64,000 bases of DNA from Wolfiporia cocos (taxonomy: Eukaryota; Basidiomycota; Agaricomycetes; Polyporales; Phaeolaceae), in NCBI GenBank assembly GCA_029448655.1, contig JACCLO010000003.1:248001-312000 (forward strand). Reading direction: 5' to 3'. This document shows positions 26,776-38,259 of this stretch, piece by piece. The notes under the pieces are model-generated. The model saw only the letters and a list, made by a program, of their open reading frames with translations. It was not told where the DNA came from and did not search any database. Position 1 is the first letter of the stretch, and each line of letters starts with the position of its first letter. A program made the translations under genes and the position numbers.

Positions 26776-27431
26776 TGTCACAAGAAATAATTTGTGATTT
26801 TTCCTTATTTTTGCGCTTTTTATTCCGATTTCTAGGCTTGTTAGACCGACGCTGGAGGTATCACGTGCATAGGTAGATAAGTCTTCATCTTATCTCGTTA
26901 TCTCTACAGGTCACGTTGTTATATCTAGAGTCACGGGTAGTTACCTCGTCATATGACTGTCACTTAGTTGTTACTGTAGGCACATGATCCTGATGCGCAC
27001 AGACCGTCACTTTAGGGTAGACAAAAGGTCTTTAGCTAGAGGTCTCCTACATGTATATATACTGGCGACGTCTGAGGCTACTCCTCAGACTTAAGATTTT
27101 GGCCTAGGGGGCGTGTCCCCTGGTCACCTCTTATTATCCCTCTGCTGTCTGTCCTCGCGTGCAGGGTCCTAGACGACAAAGCCTGCTGCGTCCTACTTGG
27201 GCGTGGGGGCTTCTATTCATTGCATCCATCTTGTCTATTCTCTACTACTTGCTAGTCTGGGGGCGTACCGGTACACTCATGGGTCGGTACCTCAGGCAAT
27301 ACGGCAGGACCTCTCAATAGAGGTGCCTTCTTGTTCTCCGCCATATGGAGGATGGGGGGCTATTGGAGATAGTATAGGGCGGATATAGGAGTTCCCCGTT
27401 AGGACGGGTGGCACGGATGGTTTCCGTGTCA
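26776..27431 (+). repeat. 3' LTR of nested element
   Basis: 656 bp, nearly identical to 25536-26190. Visible differences are ATTACTT versus ACTACTT, CCGATAC versus CCGGTAC, and an indel plus a substitution near the CCGCCATATGGAGG segment. Confidence 0.9.
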
Positions 27432-28237
27432 CCAACAGGCTACGATAGCACGACGGTACGCTTTGTACAACTAAAGGCTACCCATCGCACACTACGCTAT
27501 ACGCCGACTAGGGGCACGGTCTACACTCGCACGTGACCCAGAACATTAAACCTAACACCTCGCGTCCCCACCGCACGGACACTCCCCATTACAGGCAATA
27601 GACCTTAGTCTACGAGTCCACGCTACGGCTTCCCTCCAGTACCGCAACCTCTGGGAACCCGGGCCGTGAACGATCGACCCTCAGTACCGTAACTTCGGGA
27701 ACAGAGGCCCCTGACGCGTCCTCTAACCACACCCTGTATAGACTCCTGCCCGTGGGACGGCAGAACCCTGACCGATGAACCAACGGTCGTCCCGCCATTA
27801 CTGGCATGCACCCGACCGACGAGGAACACCGGTCATAGACTCGATCGCGGCAGTCCACGCCCGATCACGGACTTAGAACCCCGCCATTACCGGCGCACCC
27901 ACGATCGACGAGAACCACTGATCGAACCCGACAGACTGGCTACTCCTTAGATCCGCCCCTTATACGCTACGTCGCCATGGACATCCTCGCACAACCAGCG
28001 CTCCGATGCCATTACCGGCCCGTAGCTCATAGCCAGTTAGATACCAGTACGTAGACGCCCCAGAGCCCCCGTACACATGTACAAACAGATTAGGAGTATA
28101 TATGCCGGACAGTCTTGAGCGTAAACCTCAGACTTGTCTTGGCCTTTTGTGCCTTGAGATGCCCGGACCAGGAAGGCGCTTTCATGCGACCCACCTTCCC
28201 CCGGTGTGTGTCTTAAGGTTGCGCTTGTGTCAGGGAC

Positions 28238-31200
28238 AGTATTGAAACTAGCCTATCTTAGTGAGTGAGCATTAGCAGCACTCTAGATCTCTAAGGACCG
28301 GATCTCTCTATAACAAGACATCCGACCATGAGTGAACAGCACAGCAATTGCTTGGTGGCACGTGCTAACATATAGTCACCATTGTATCAGGATTCTGATG
28401 GCTCAGCGTCTATGTCATTAGATGCATCACAGTCATGGTTGGGTACCGAGAATGATGCATTCAAGATGAGCGTTCTGATTTTTTGAGCACCAATGACCTT
28501 CCATGGATGTGTGGACAGTGCATGGAAACTACATATGCTCTTCTAGGCTCTCTTATATTTCCCAAGGAACAAGTGCTACGTCCGGTTGAGACCCTATCTC
28601 AAATGAGCCTACGGATCATACTTGGAGTATGCATGAATAGAAATACGTGCCAACAGCCCACTGCTGATCATTTCATGACCACAATGAAGTTCACTTAGTC
28701 ATCAGTGACATTTTGTGCATCAATATGGCGCATCTTCTAGGTCTTATTGCAGATGCAGCATATCGAGCAAGGTATGCTCATTTATAATATTGTTATACAC
28801 TATAGAAAAAATCATGACGTTGTTGTTATTCTACCATTATTTGACGAATGGAAGATAGTCTCGTTCAGTAAGCTCTCATCCTCCATTTTCGGCATCATGT
28901 GATGGTGACACACAGACTCACCAGAAATATGGAAGATACAAAAGGTCAATCATGCCGGGTAAAAGTATACGACATTGAGAAAATGGAACAACAAATGATC
29001 CACTACCTTCCGTATAGGTGCTATGTCTGTATAGCCTCCGCCAATTAAATCTCACCGATCATTTCAGAAAAATGATGACCGCACAATAGAATGTAGCGGA
29101 GGTAAGATGTACTCAAATGATGGTAAGTTAATTATTTACATGATCAGTCGTCGCATCTGAGCCATACTAGATTCCAATATACTAATAGTGGAAGGTCACA
29201 CAGAATCTCAATCACAAGCTGAGACTCCTCCCTGCGGGAAGACTTGAAGTCTCGTATTATTGGGAGCACTAGAGAACAACAATGGGTCATAAAGTTGTCT
29301 GAGATTTCACATTCTCATCTCACAGGTAGGCTTATCGGTCAGAACTGAACGTTCACTGACGTATAGGAGTCTTCAATAGGATGCCTGTTTCTTGTTAGCT
29401 ATAGTCATAGGCTAAGACTCCATGCATCTGTCAGATGTGTTTTCTGGATAGCACAATACAAGCACCGAAACAATTCTTCAGTGCCTTTTCATGAGTGCTG
29501 AATGAACTACGGTAAGTATTCAATTATATCAGGTCTTTATGCGCTATTGAGCCTGTGAATACCAACGTACAGTTCCCTGTTGTGGGTCTGCAGGCTGGTC
29601 TGTATGAGTCTTATATGACTGTGTCGTATATCGACCAATCGATGGACATGACCAAGGTATCTTAATGGCTGCATAATGTGAACATACTGTGCCTGTATCG
29701 CTACAAGCACTGAATCTGCGACTCGCTCGTCACAAATCGAGTCAGCACCTGCACCGCAGCGGCGTATATCGCCGCTTTCTTATTACAAAAACAACAGTTG
29801 CATATGCGATTGGATTATGCTGCATCTAAAACCAATTAGATGGGTACCATTGCTATAAGTACAAATACACCTTAGGCATAGCGGAGTTTACCACATTTTC
29901 TAGAGAGGAGTCCTCGGTACTGTCTATAGCGCAGTCATAGCTTATGTGTATATATGCAGCCAACTTAAGCCGGCCTGAGTGTTTATTCCACCCATAGTGA
30001 TGACATCACTGGACACAACATATGTATTTCGTGGCTACATAGTAGGTAGACAAACTTAATCCACTATGTCTAATGCTGAAAACTCCCTACATTGTGCATA
30101 CTGTCTTGTATAGCGACTTTCTCACTCGTCCAGGAAATAACTCAATCAGACTCTGAGACTGCAGTGAAAACCCAACTGTAGTGGGTCCGGTCACTCGCGG
30201 ACACCAAGATAACCTGCCATTGAACATCCATTAGACTTGCATGCAAGCAAGACAAATGTTATGATGTCTCACAGGTTCATCATCCATGATAGCATCATAA
30301 TTCCAATACTTTGCAGGATTCTTGTTGGTCTCAGGAACCAGTATACTGTGCACAGCCTGTATCAAAAGTTTAATGAAGCGATGGACGAGATGCACTCACT
30401 AGTAGGGACTCTTGCTAGTGCTCGAGATCGATCAAATGTCCCATTGCCATCAGCAAAATGCGAGATGACTTATCAGTGCTGGAGGTACTTGCCAATTGAG
30501 GAGGAATCTTATCTGTGCAGATAAGCGCTGATAAGATTGACAGCAGAGTGGCATTCAATTACCACTCTGAAGACATTTTATAAGTGTCAGTCAGACTCAA
30601 CACATGGCTGGGAAGCTAACTACCAGACTGGTATAGAATTTTCGTCTAGTAGTCAGGCTGGCATACAAAATGCAAGGAGCAGTCGTGCATGGCTTATGGC
30701 AGCACCATGCACATGCACTCGAAGCGCTCGTTCCATGCAATGATGTCACTGGGATGCAGCTTCACTATATCGATCACGAGTAGTCCATCTGCCATACTAG
30801 GTGCTCTAGGTTTGACAGCATCATATATAAGTTGCTCGTCTAGGCGAATCTTCTCTGTCGCTCTCTTCCCTTCACCACAATGGCCCTTCACCCTCCACTT
30901 CACCCAACACCCATGTGCTCCACCTCTGAGCTACAGACACTATTTTATGTATTGCACTATGGCTGAGTCTGCCCTTGGTGCATCACACCACTTCCAGAAC
31001 CACTCCCTATATGCGCATTCATTTCCTTGGTCTATGCCGGTACGTGCATTCAATCCTCAACTTTTTGCTAATAAGCCATGTACAGTATAAATGCTCCTCC
31101 ATGCACTTGAGCTCCTCCCACCACTGCGGTGCAACTGGCTCTACCCCACTGTGTTCTGTGTGCTCCATGTGTGTTGGTGAGTATGCTCCTTGCCATTATC

Positions 31201-31543
31201 GTCCTCTCCCTCGGCCTGCCCGGCATTCCTTTAGTTTGAGTGTAATGGGATCTCAGAGAACGCATAAGGTATGTACATTTTCATTCCTTGACTATATACC
31301 CTGCACACCCCTTTTCCGTAACCAGGTGCATATCGCACCACCCTCCGGTCTGGGCTCACTCCGCTGCCTTCCCTTTCTAGGTTGTTCCCCGCCATGGCGA
31401 CAAAATCATGCCCGATGTGCATGCACTTCCAACAAGGACCATGTGCAGTGCTGGCTCCCCGTGGGTGGCAGTGGCAGAGATGGCCACAATGCATGGGCAG
31501 TCCGAGGTGGGTGGGGCCATGAGGACTGGTGTGTTGTGCTTGT
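28238..31543. other. Unassigned region with possible decayed exons
   Basis: Several intron-like signals (GTAAGT or GTAAGA donors near 29110-29125, YAG acceptors) and short protein-like pieces occur, for example MDEMHSLVGTLASARDR near 30390 (plus) and EKIRLDEQLIYDAVKPRAPS near 30820 (minus). No family could be recognised and frames are interrupted. It is the continuation of the sequence left of 18330, split by the LARD-like element. Confidence 0.3.
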
Positions 31544-31548
31544 GGGGA

Positions 31549-32587
31549 TGACACAAGCACAACCTCAGACACACACCCGGGGGAAGGGGGCTCGCTCAAA
31601 GGTGCCTTCCTGGTCCGGGGCATCTAAGGCTGCAAAGGCCAAGACAAGTCTGAGGTCCGCTCAAGACTGTCTGGTGTTTATATAGACTATACACTGTTTG
31701 TACATGTTATGGTGCACAGCCCATGGGGCATTGGCGCTGAGGTGATCTACGTACTACGTGGTGGCCAGTAAGGGCATCAGAGCACAAGCACTGGTATGGC
31801 TAGGGGAGCGCTGGATGTCTATGGCAACGTAGCGGGTTAGGCCCGAAGTGGTGGTTCTCATTGATCAGGGGTTCACCGGTAATGGTGAGGTTCTAAGTCC
31901 GTGATCGGGGTTCTAGCGTAGATCGGGGCCGTAGCCGGTAATGGTGGGGTTAACGGGCCGTGATCGGTGATGTAGCTAGTGATCATGGACTGGCCGGTAA
32001 TGGCCTTGGGTGATCGAGCGTGATCGGCTGCAATCGGTGTGTAGCACCTTGCGACTGCTAGGGTTCTCAGTCGTACAAGGGCTGCCCGAGGTTGGTGTTC
32101 CTCATAGACCTGGGCGCTGTGGAGTTTAAGGCCTTCCTTGGGCCTTTGTCCATATAGTACATAGTCCGTGCCAGTAATGGTGTGAGTCCATGGTTGGTAA
32201 TGACCATGTAGCCAGTGATGGCTGTAGTCTGTGGAGGTGGGAGGCGTTGGGTTTGGTTGGTTGGGTGGACGTAGTCCTAGCTGTGAGTCTGGATGGTCAT
32301 GACCTGATGAGGTGTGATCCAGGTAGCAGGGGGTTGGTCTGGTTAGGTGCTACTGGGTTCATCGTAGTTGGTCGGGGTCACATGACTGCTATTGGCTTTA
32401 TACTGGACTGGATGTGTGGTCAGGGACTAGGGTTCTTAGGTGTGGCTGGTGATGCTGTTAGCTAGTGCCCGTGATGGTTCGTCTGTAGGGTGTGGATCTA
32501 GCTGAGGCGTCTGGTTTCCAGCCTCGGGGGTGCTCTCAATGATCTGAAAAGATACTGTGCTTAGAAGCTTGAAATTGGCGTGTGACA
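31549..32587 (-). mobile_element. Solo LTR, family B, TSD GGGGA
   Basis: 1039 bp, reading minus from TGTCACACGCC at 32587 to CTTGTGTCA at 31549. Perfect TSD GGGGA at 31544-31548 and 32588-32592. It contains the conserved CTCAGACTTGTCTTGGCC block shared with family A, and an adjacent TATA-like tract. No coding sequence is called inside it. Confidence 0.92.
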
Positions 32588-32664
32588 GGGGATGGCCACG
32601 GTGTGCCTGGAGGTGACTGCAACAGCCGGGCTTGGGAACGAGGTTGGCGGTGTGAGGTACTGGC

Positions 32665-33200
32665 TGTTACGGTCCGTACAATCTCGTATACCTTTGATGC
32701 CTCACTGGAGGAGAGGACTTAGCGTTCAACCACATTATCACATGTTTGTTTTTGGGGTTCCCTGCTCAACCAGCGACCCTTGTTTCATGTACAACAGCCC
32801 TATGCCCATGATCCCGTAGCGTATCAGGTTCTAGTGGATATCTAGTGTCCAACCACCGAGCTTCTGTGTTTCAACCACTGTTGCGCTCAACCACAATGTT
32901 TCAGCTTAGTTATCGTAGCGTACTAACCTTATGGACTTAGTGGTAGCAGTACCAAGGACACTATGACCCCAACTACAGAATCATAGTATAAAAACCCTGC
33001 TGTAAATACTGGTCGAGTTCCTCAGCTCAACCTTGTTGAATTACAAGGATCTTATACTCGTTCTCAAAGGCTTGAGCAATTAAGCCTGCAGCTAGTATAT
33101 CGATGCTCGACTCTGCTGAGTCCGACGAGTAGTGTGCTACTTGATACGCTGAGTAACTCGACTTAGTTATTTCAGCTGAACGGATATTTGATCCATAACA
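32665..33200 (+). mobile_element. Solo LTR of a Ty3-type family, TSD CTGGC
   Basis: 536 bp, starting TGTTACGG and ending ATCCATAACA, flanked by CTGGC at 32660-32664 and 33201-33205. A TATA box (AGTATAAAAACC, about 32985) precedes CTCAGCTCAACCTTGTTG and CTTATACTCGTTCT. That block is also found in the LTRs at 5028-5736 and 60010-60720. It is a shorter, diverged member of that LTR family. Confidence 0.9.
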
Positions 33201-33426
33201 CTGGCTCCCTAACGTGCACTGGCACTGCCCTGCTTCCATTCCCCAAATATCCAGCATTTTCACTCTTTCTGTAGTACTCATTATGTAATCGCATGCAATA
33301 AATAAATTCTGATGTACCTCGAGTGCCCCGGATATATCATCAGACTGGGCAATTTGTCCCAATATAATGTCTGAGTGAATACTGTCTGCCCCATGGTAGA
33401 TCAGCAGGCCTGGCAACTGGTGGCTC

Positions 33427-33540
33427 TTTCATCAGATGCCTCTGCAACTGTGCAACAATTCACCAGATGCCTCTGCGAGTTTTCAAGTATTCACCAGATG
33501 CCACCCGAGACTTTGCAACAATTTACCAGATGCCCCGGTA
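33427..33540. repeat. Minisatellite, about 32-bp unit
   Basis: Four imperfect units sharing CACCAGATGCC followed by CTGCAACTGTGCAACAATT-like sequence. It lies directly upstream of the gag-only element. Confidence 0.75.
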
Positions 33541-33967
33541 TTTTCCAAGATGTCAAAATACAAAACATATTTTATCGGCCTAAACCGTGTTGGAAGTCGA
33601 CGCGCTCGGCGCGCGATGGTGCGATCGGAGTCGCACATCGATCGGAGTCAATAGGCGGAAATGGCGGGTGCGGCGGGAGTCGGGGGGCTGATAATCGGGG
33701 CGGTACGGGCAGATGAGTCACCGTTAGTATAAAATGGGACGGATTATACGTACCTACCCCGTGCGTTTGTAACCCATCCAGACGAAGTCCCTGGAGTCCG
33801 AAAGGGAGCGCGTAGCCTCACGAGCGGGTGCCTTCCCGTGAATTTCGACACAAACGCACCCCATACTTCGTGGCTGATCTCAGTATCGCAACGTCTCGCG
33901 ATTACTGGTCAACTTACCTGTCTTCTACTCGTTCTCATCCTCACACATCCTCGTCAGCCTGGGCAGC

Positions 33968-35737
33968 ATGTCAGTTCCAGCAGAGAAGATTTCGAAGTTT
34001 CCCCTACTGGAAGAGGGGAATTACGCCGAATGGTCGATTCGCATGGAGGCCGAATTGATTATGCGGGACCTGTGGGATGTCGTCATGATTGAGGAACAAC
34101 CGCCGTCGGATTTGTCGGCAGCGAAGCAGGCAGAGTGGCTGGAGAAGAAAAAGGACGCGCGGGACACGGCGGAGATGTGAGCGCGAGCCACGTGGGAGGA
34201 CCGGGACTCACCTCAAGTGGTCCCCGGGCGAGGCTGGGTCGGGTGAGGACGACGGCGCGCAAGAGCACGCGCGAGGCGCTGGGCCGAATAGGGGCGGGGC
34301 GCAGGGATACAGGAGCCGAGGCGGGGGCGCGCTGCGAGCCGGGCTGCGGATTGGGCAGCGAAATCGCATGGTGGCCGAGGCGAGGCGGTGGCGCGACCGG
34401 GCCGGGTTGGGCGGCGAAACGCGCAGGTGGTTACGGCGACGCGAGCCGGGCGGCTAGACGAAATCGCGGGCGGAGCGCGCGGGCGGGACGCGGAACAGGG
34501 CGTCGGGTAGCGGGGCACGCGGACACTGGTTGCGAAGACGAGGGGGCGCTGACAAGCGCACTTGTTGTCACAAGCCAATTTCAAAGTCTAGTAGAACACG
34601 CTAGCTTGGCACCCCACTCACGCCATACGCACGCTACAGCACTCTATCCGAGCCCAGCTGGAATCCTACGGCAACGCTAGTAGAAGCCCTCCGCTATACA
34701 GGACACTACGGGCACTAGCAGGCCACCAGCAGTCTAACCCTAAACTCAGTCCAAGTCCCGGCAGCAAGAACCATACGCTGCCTAGTCCCTAAACCACGGA
34801 GTCACGAGCCAACCCCTAGAGTCTAACAGGCTACGATAGCACGATGGCACGCCTTGTACGAATCAGGCTAAACCACCGCACACTACGCTATACGCCGACT
34901 AGGGGCACGGTCTACATTCGCACGTGACCCATAACACTAAACCTGACACCTCGCGTCACCACCGCATAGACACCCCCCATTACAGGCAATAGACCTTAGT
35001 CTACGAGTCCATGCTACGGCTTCCCTCCAGTACCGCAACCTCTGGGAACCCGGGCCGTGAACGATCGACCCTCAGTACCGTAACTTCGGGAACAGAGGCC
35101 CCTGACGCGTCCTCTAACCACACCCTGTATAGACTCCTGCCCGTGGGACGGCAGACCCTGATTGACGAACCGTAGCAATCACCACCGCCATTACTGGCAC
35201 GTACCCGACCAACGAGGAACACCGGTCGCATACCCGATCGTGGCAGACCACGCCCGATCACGGACTTAGAACCCCGCCATTACCGGCGCACCCACGATCG
35301 ACGAGAACCACTGATCGAACCCGATAGATTGGCTACACTACTGATCCGCCCCTTATACGCTACGTCGCCATGGACATCCTCGCATAACCAGCGCTCCGAT
35401 GCCATTACCGGCCCGTAGCTCATAGCCAGTTAGATACCAGTACGTAGACGCCCCAGAGCCCCCGTACACATGTACAAACACGTTAGGAGTATATATGCCA
35501 GACAGTCTTGAGCGTAAACCTCAGACTTGTCTTGGCCTTTGACGGCTAGTGGTCCCGGGACCTGGAAGGCGCCTTTGAGCGAGCCCCCTTCCCCCGGTTG
35601 AGTGCTAGTTTGTTGCTTGTGTCACTTGTTTTCGGTGCGGGAAGGAGGGGCACATCCGAGCAAACTGCCCGGGTAAGTCAGAAAAGGTGGAGGAGGGAGA
35701 GAGGGACGAGGAGGCGCACTTCGTTAGGCTCTTCTGA
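33968..35737 (+). pseudogene. Gag of the gag-only element, interrupted
   Basis: Begins at ATG 33968 with FPLLEEGNYAEWSIRMEAEL, the classic N-terminal Copia Gag pattern (NYxxW). The first frame stops at 34180. An Arg/Gly-rich nucleic-acid-binding stretch follows in another frame (to 34457). The C-terminus carries a CCHC zinc knuckle (C-FR-C-GKEG-H-IRAN-C) at about 35628-35667 and an acidic tail ending at the stop at 35737. A solo family A LTR has inserted exactly in the codons leading into the first knuckle cysteine, so the TSD CTTGT is part of the Thr-Cys codons. Frameshifts also disable it. Confidence 0.7.
34566..35624 (+). mobile_element. Solo LTR, family A, TSD CTTGT
   Basis: 1059 bp, TGTCACAAG to CTTGTGTCA, flanked by CTTGT at 34561-34565 and 35625-35629. 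It is diverged from the 18335 copy by scattered substitutions and small indels, so it belongs to an older subgroup. Confidence 0.93.
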
Positions 35738-36039
35738 GCAGTCGGCGATGGCGACTACGATCGAGGGGGCGTGTTGGAAGTCGACGCGCTCGGCGCGCGA
35801 TGGTGCGATCGGAGTCGCACATCGATCGGAGTCAATAGGTGGAAATGGTGGGTGCGGCGGGAGTCGGGGGGCTGATAATCGGGGCGGTACGGGCAGATGA
35901 GTCACCGTTAGTATAAAATGGGACGGATTGTACGTACCTACGCCGTGCGTTTGTAACCCATCCAGACGAAGTCCCTGGAGTCCGAAAGGGAGCGCGTAGC
36001 CTCACGAGCGGGCGCCTTCCCGTGAATTTCGACAAACCG

Positions 36040-37060
36040 GTCTGACAACGTTTACCAGTCTGACGGCGCTTGTCTATGCTTATCTACTATCTCGCCTTTT
36101 GCTGATGATAACGCAGGTAAGCTGCTACCGCAATTGCACCAACCAGTTGTCATATGCTGCTTTGATCTAAACAGGCGCAGATTTGATCAGTCGGATAGCG
36201 AGCGGTGTGCCCGTCTTTGCGGTGCGCTCGCGACTGCATACTAGTCGATGCTCGGACACAAAACAGTAAGACGGCGCTAAATCGAGATCAAGGCCATTTG
36301 CGATCGAACAGGCTCCGATCACGAGCGAGCACCGCCACCAGGCGGGTGCCTCAAGCGTTCATCTCAAACGTGGCAATCAGTCTGTTATACAAAGACTCTG
36401 TTTCATCGCAACACACCGTCCATCGTCTGCCTGGCATGCAGTGCCTTGTGTAACTTATCGTGACCAGAATATCGCTCCGTCCACTGGCCTGAGCTAGGCG
36501 GACTGTCTTTCCGAGCCAATGCCATAGTTACGCTGTTTGTGCTCGTATATGATGCGATCTGATGGCAGCTCGGGAGGGAGGGAGCTTATACCTGGGTGAA
36601 CACTCTAATTGACTCTCATCAGGGCGCGTCTCTTGGCATCATGATGCACCTTCGTTCACCCCAGCCCAGTCTCAGCTCTGAAACTCCCTTCGGTGCCAAA
36701 CACACCGCCAACTGTTGGCGAATACATGCTCACGCTCAGCCAACGCGCTATGTTGTGCTTTATGCAGAAGTTCTACCACCCCGATACATCTGATGCCCTC
36801 CTGGAAATTAGATACTGATTGTCATGGCGGTGAAGTGCCCCTTCTGTTAGATGTGCTTGTCGGATGTGCTGATCCGTTCCCACAAGTGCTCGGGTGCGCT
36901 TAAATAGAGGAATGGCATCGACTGGTTGCCCGCCGGTCCTTCTTCACCCTTCGCTTTCACCTTCTCATCGTCAGACCCTGGTGGTCGTTTACTTTCATTC
37001 TCTTCCTCGCTCCTTTTTCATTGACTTCTCCGATCCACCTTATTTTCTTTCCATTTCAAA
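36040..37060. other. Intergenic region upstream of the lipase
   Basis: No supported gene. It contains the lipase promoter region. A TATA-like TTAAATAGAG lies at 36900. A strongly C/T-rich tract from about 36945 to 37055 leads to the ATG, as is common in fungal 5' leaders. Confidence 0.45.
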
Positions 37061-38259
37061 ATGTTCTCTTCCTCGCTTGTCGCTCTTCTTCCTCTCCTTT
37101 CATTCACACCTCGCACGCTAGCCGCGCCCGTTCCCCTCTTCGGTATCAACTTGGGTGAAGGGTCCGAGGCAACAGGCAACCCGACGCCCATCTCCCAGAG
37201 CACAATTACCGATGACCTGCTCCGCCCCGCTCTTTTCGCGCGGACCGCATACTGTCCGTCGAGCACACTCACCGACTGGAGCTGCGGCGCGCCGTGCAAC
37301 GCGCTCCCCGGCGTCAACGTCTTCACCGCCGGCGGAGACGATGGCGAGATTCCCTTCTGTGCGTACCAGCTGTAATTGAAACGATAACCACGCTCTGAAC
37401 ATTCACTGGATGCACAGACTATGTAGCTAGCGATCCGCAGACACAGACGATCGTCGTGGCGCACGAGGGCACGGACCCGGAAAACTTCTACTCGGACCTC
37501 AACGACATCAAGTTCTCCCAAGTGGCCATCAACGCCACACGCTTCCCCCAAGCCGGATGTACGCGCACCTTACCTCCCCGCGCATCGTTTAAGCTTATCT
37601 CCATGATCGCAGCTAACGTGCAAGTGCATGATGGCTTCCAGGAGACACAGGGCCGCACGGCAGACACGATCCTCTCGACCGTTCAGAGCGCACTCGCGTT
37701 GACGGGGTACACCAGCGTCCTGGTCACGGGCCACTCGCTCGGCGCGGCGGTCGCCTCGCTCGATGCGGCGATGCTGAAGATGGCACTCCCCTCGAACATC
37801 GAGATCAGCTCGGTCGTATTCGGCCTGCCCCGTGTCGGCAACCAGGAATGGGCGGACCTCGTCGGTAGCCTCGTACGTCGTGCCCGATCATACAACGCGC
37901 CGTGATCGCTGACGCTCTGGCAGCTCCCGAGCTTCACGCATGTGACGAACCAGAACGACCCCGTCCCGCGCGTGCCGCCGCGCGCGCTGTCGTTTGTGCA
38001 GCCCGTTGGTGAGGCGCACATCACCGCGGTCAGCAACAGCACCGGAGACGCGACCATGGAGGAGTGCCCCGGCCAGGAGAACGAGGTACGCGCGTTTCGT
38101 CGTGCTGTGGTTTTTTGTCAGGCGAACGGGAGCTGATGCGCGTGTGGGTAGCACTGCTCCGATGGGAACTCGCTGCTCGATATCTCGGTGCAGAACCACC
38201 TCGGGCCATACTTTTCGGGAATCTCGATGGGCTCGACGGCCTCGGGATGCTCGGCATGA
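37061..38259 (+). CDS. Secreted class 3 lipase
   Basis: Five exons: 37061-37358, 37418-37558, 37613-37872, 37924-38085 and 38152-38259, all with GT-AG introns of 51 to 66 nt. They give an uninterrupted 322-residue protein. It starts with a signal peptide (MFSSSLVALLPLLSF, likely cut after LA). The alpha/beta-hydrolase fold follows: IVVAHEGTDP carries the oxyanion region and VTGHSLGAA the nucleophilic serine. Asp in QNDPVPRVPP and His in QNHLGPYF complete the catalytic triad. Family members hydrolyse triacylglycerol or other esters outside the cell. Paired cysteines near both ends suggest disulfides. Length and motif order are normal for the fungal family. No stop or frameshift was seen, so it should be functional. 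The first splice is chosen because it restores FYYVASDP in frame. Confidence 0.93.

Larger units (their letters stand above)
25536..27431 (+). mobile_element. Nested short LTR element (TRIM-like), TSD CCAAC
   Basis: LTRs of about 655 bp (25536-26190 and 26776-27431) begin TGTCACAAG and end CCGTGTCA. The internal region is only 585 bp. TSD CCAAC lies at 25531-25535 and 27432-27436. Removing the element plus one CCAAC restores the uninterrupted family A LTR as seen at 18590-18605. A G-rich polypurine tract (AAGGGGGGGG) precedes the 3' LTR. The end of the internal region reads SFVEVDEP then stop, resembling the end of a Ty3 pol, so it is probably an internal-deletion derivative. The two LTRs differ at a few sites near 26027, 26053 and 26105. 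Confidence 0.92.
18335..28232 (+). mobile_element. Full-length non-coding LTR retrotransposon (LARD-like), TSD GGGAC
   Basis: A complete element bounded by 1054-bp LTRs (18335-19388, and 25278-25535 plus 27437-28232) and flanked by GGGAC at 18330-18334 and 28233-28237. The LTRs start TGTCACAAG and end CTTGTGTCA. A polypurine tract AAAAGAGGGGG lies at 25264-25274, just before the 3' LTR, fixing plus orientation. The 5.9-kb internal part has no open frame above about 112 codons on the plus strand. The two LTRs appear identical by eye. This fits a large retrotransposon derivative that is mobilised by enzymes from another element. A second LTR element (25536-27431) is nested in the 3' LTR. Confidence 0.92.
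33588..36034 (+). mobile_element. Gag-only Copia-like LTR element (TR-GAG type), TSD AACCG
   Basis: Two 263-bp LTRs (33588-33850 and 35772-36034) begin TGTTGGAAGTC and end TTTCGACA. TSD AACCG lies at 33583-33587 and 35 bases into line 36001, i.e. 36035-36039. A polypurine tract GAGGGGGCG abuts the 3' LTR. Without the nested solo LTR (34566-35624), the internal part is only about 857 bp and encodes just a Gag-like protein. It has no protease, integrase or reverse transcriptase, so it must depend on another element. The LTRs differ at only a few positions. Confidence 0.88.

Noticed and set aside
30975..31685. 236-codon plus-strand frame
   Set aside because: Its 3' third runs into a family B LTR on the opposite strand and it has no recognisable domain; treated as a chance frame.
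37018..37551. Long minus-strand frames over the lipase gene
   Set aside because: They are shadows of the GC-rich lipase exons, which have clear motifs and splice sites on plus.
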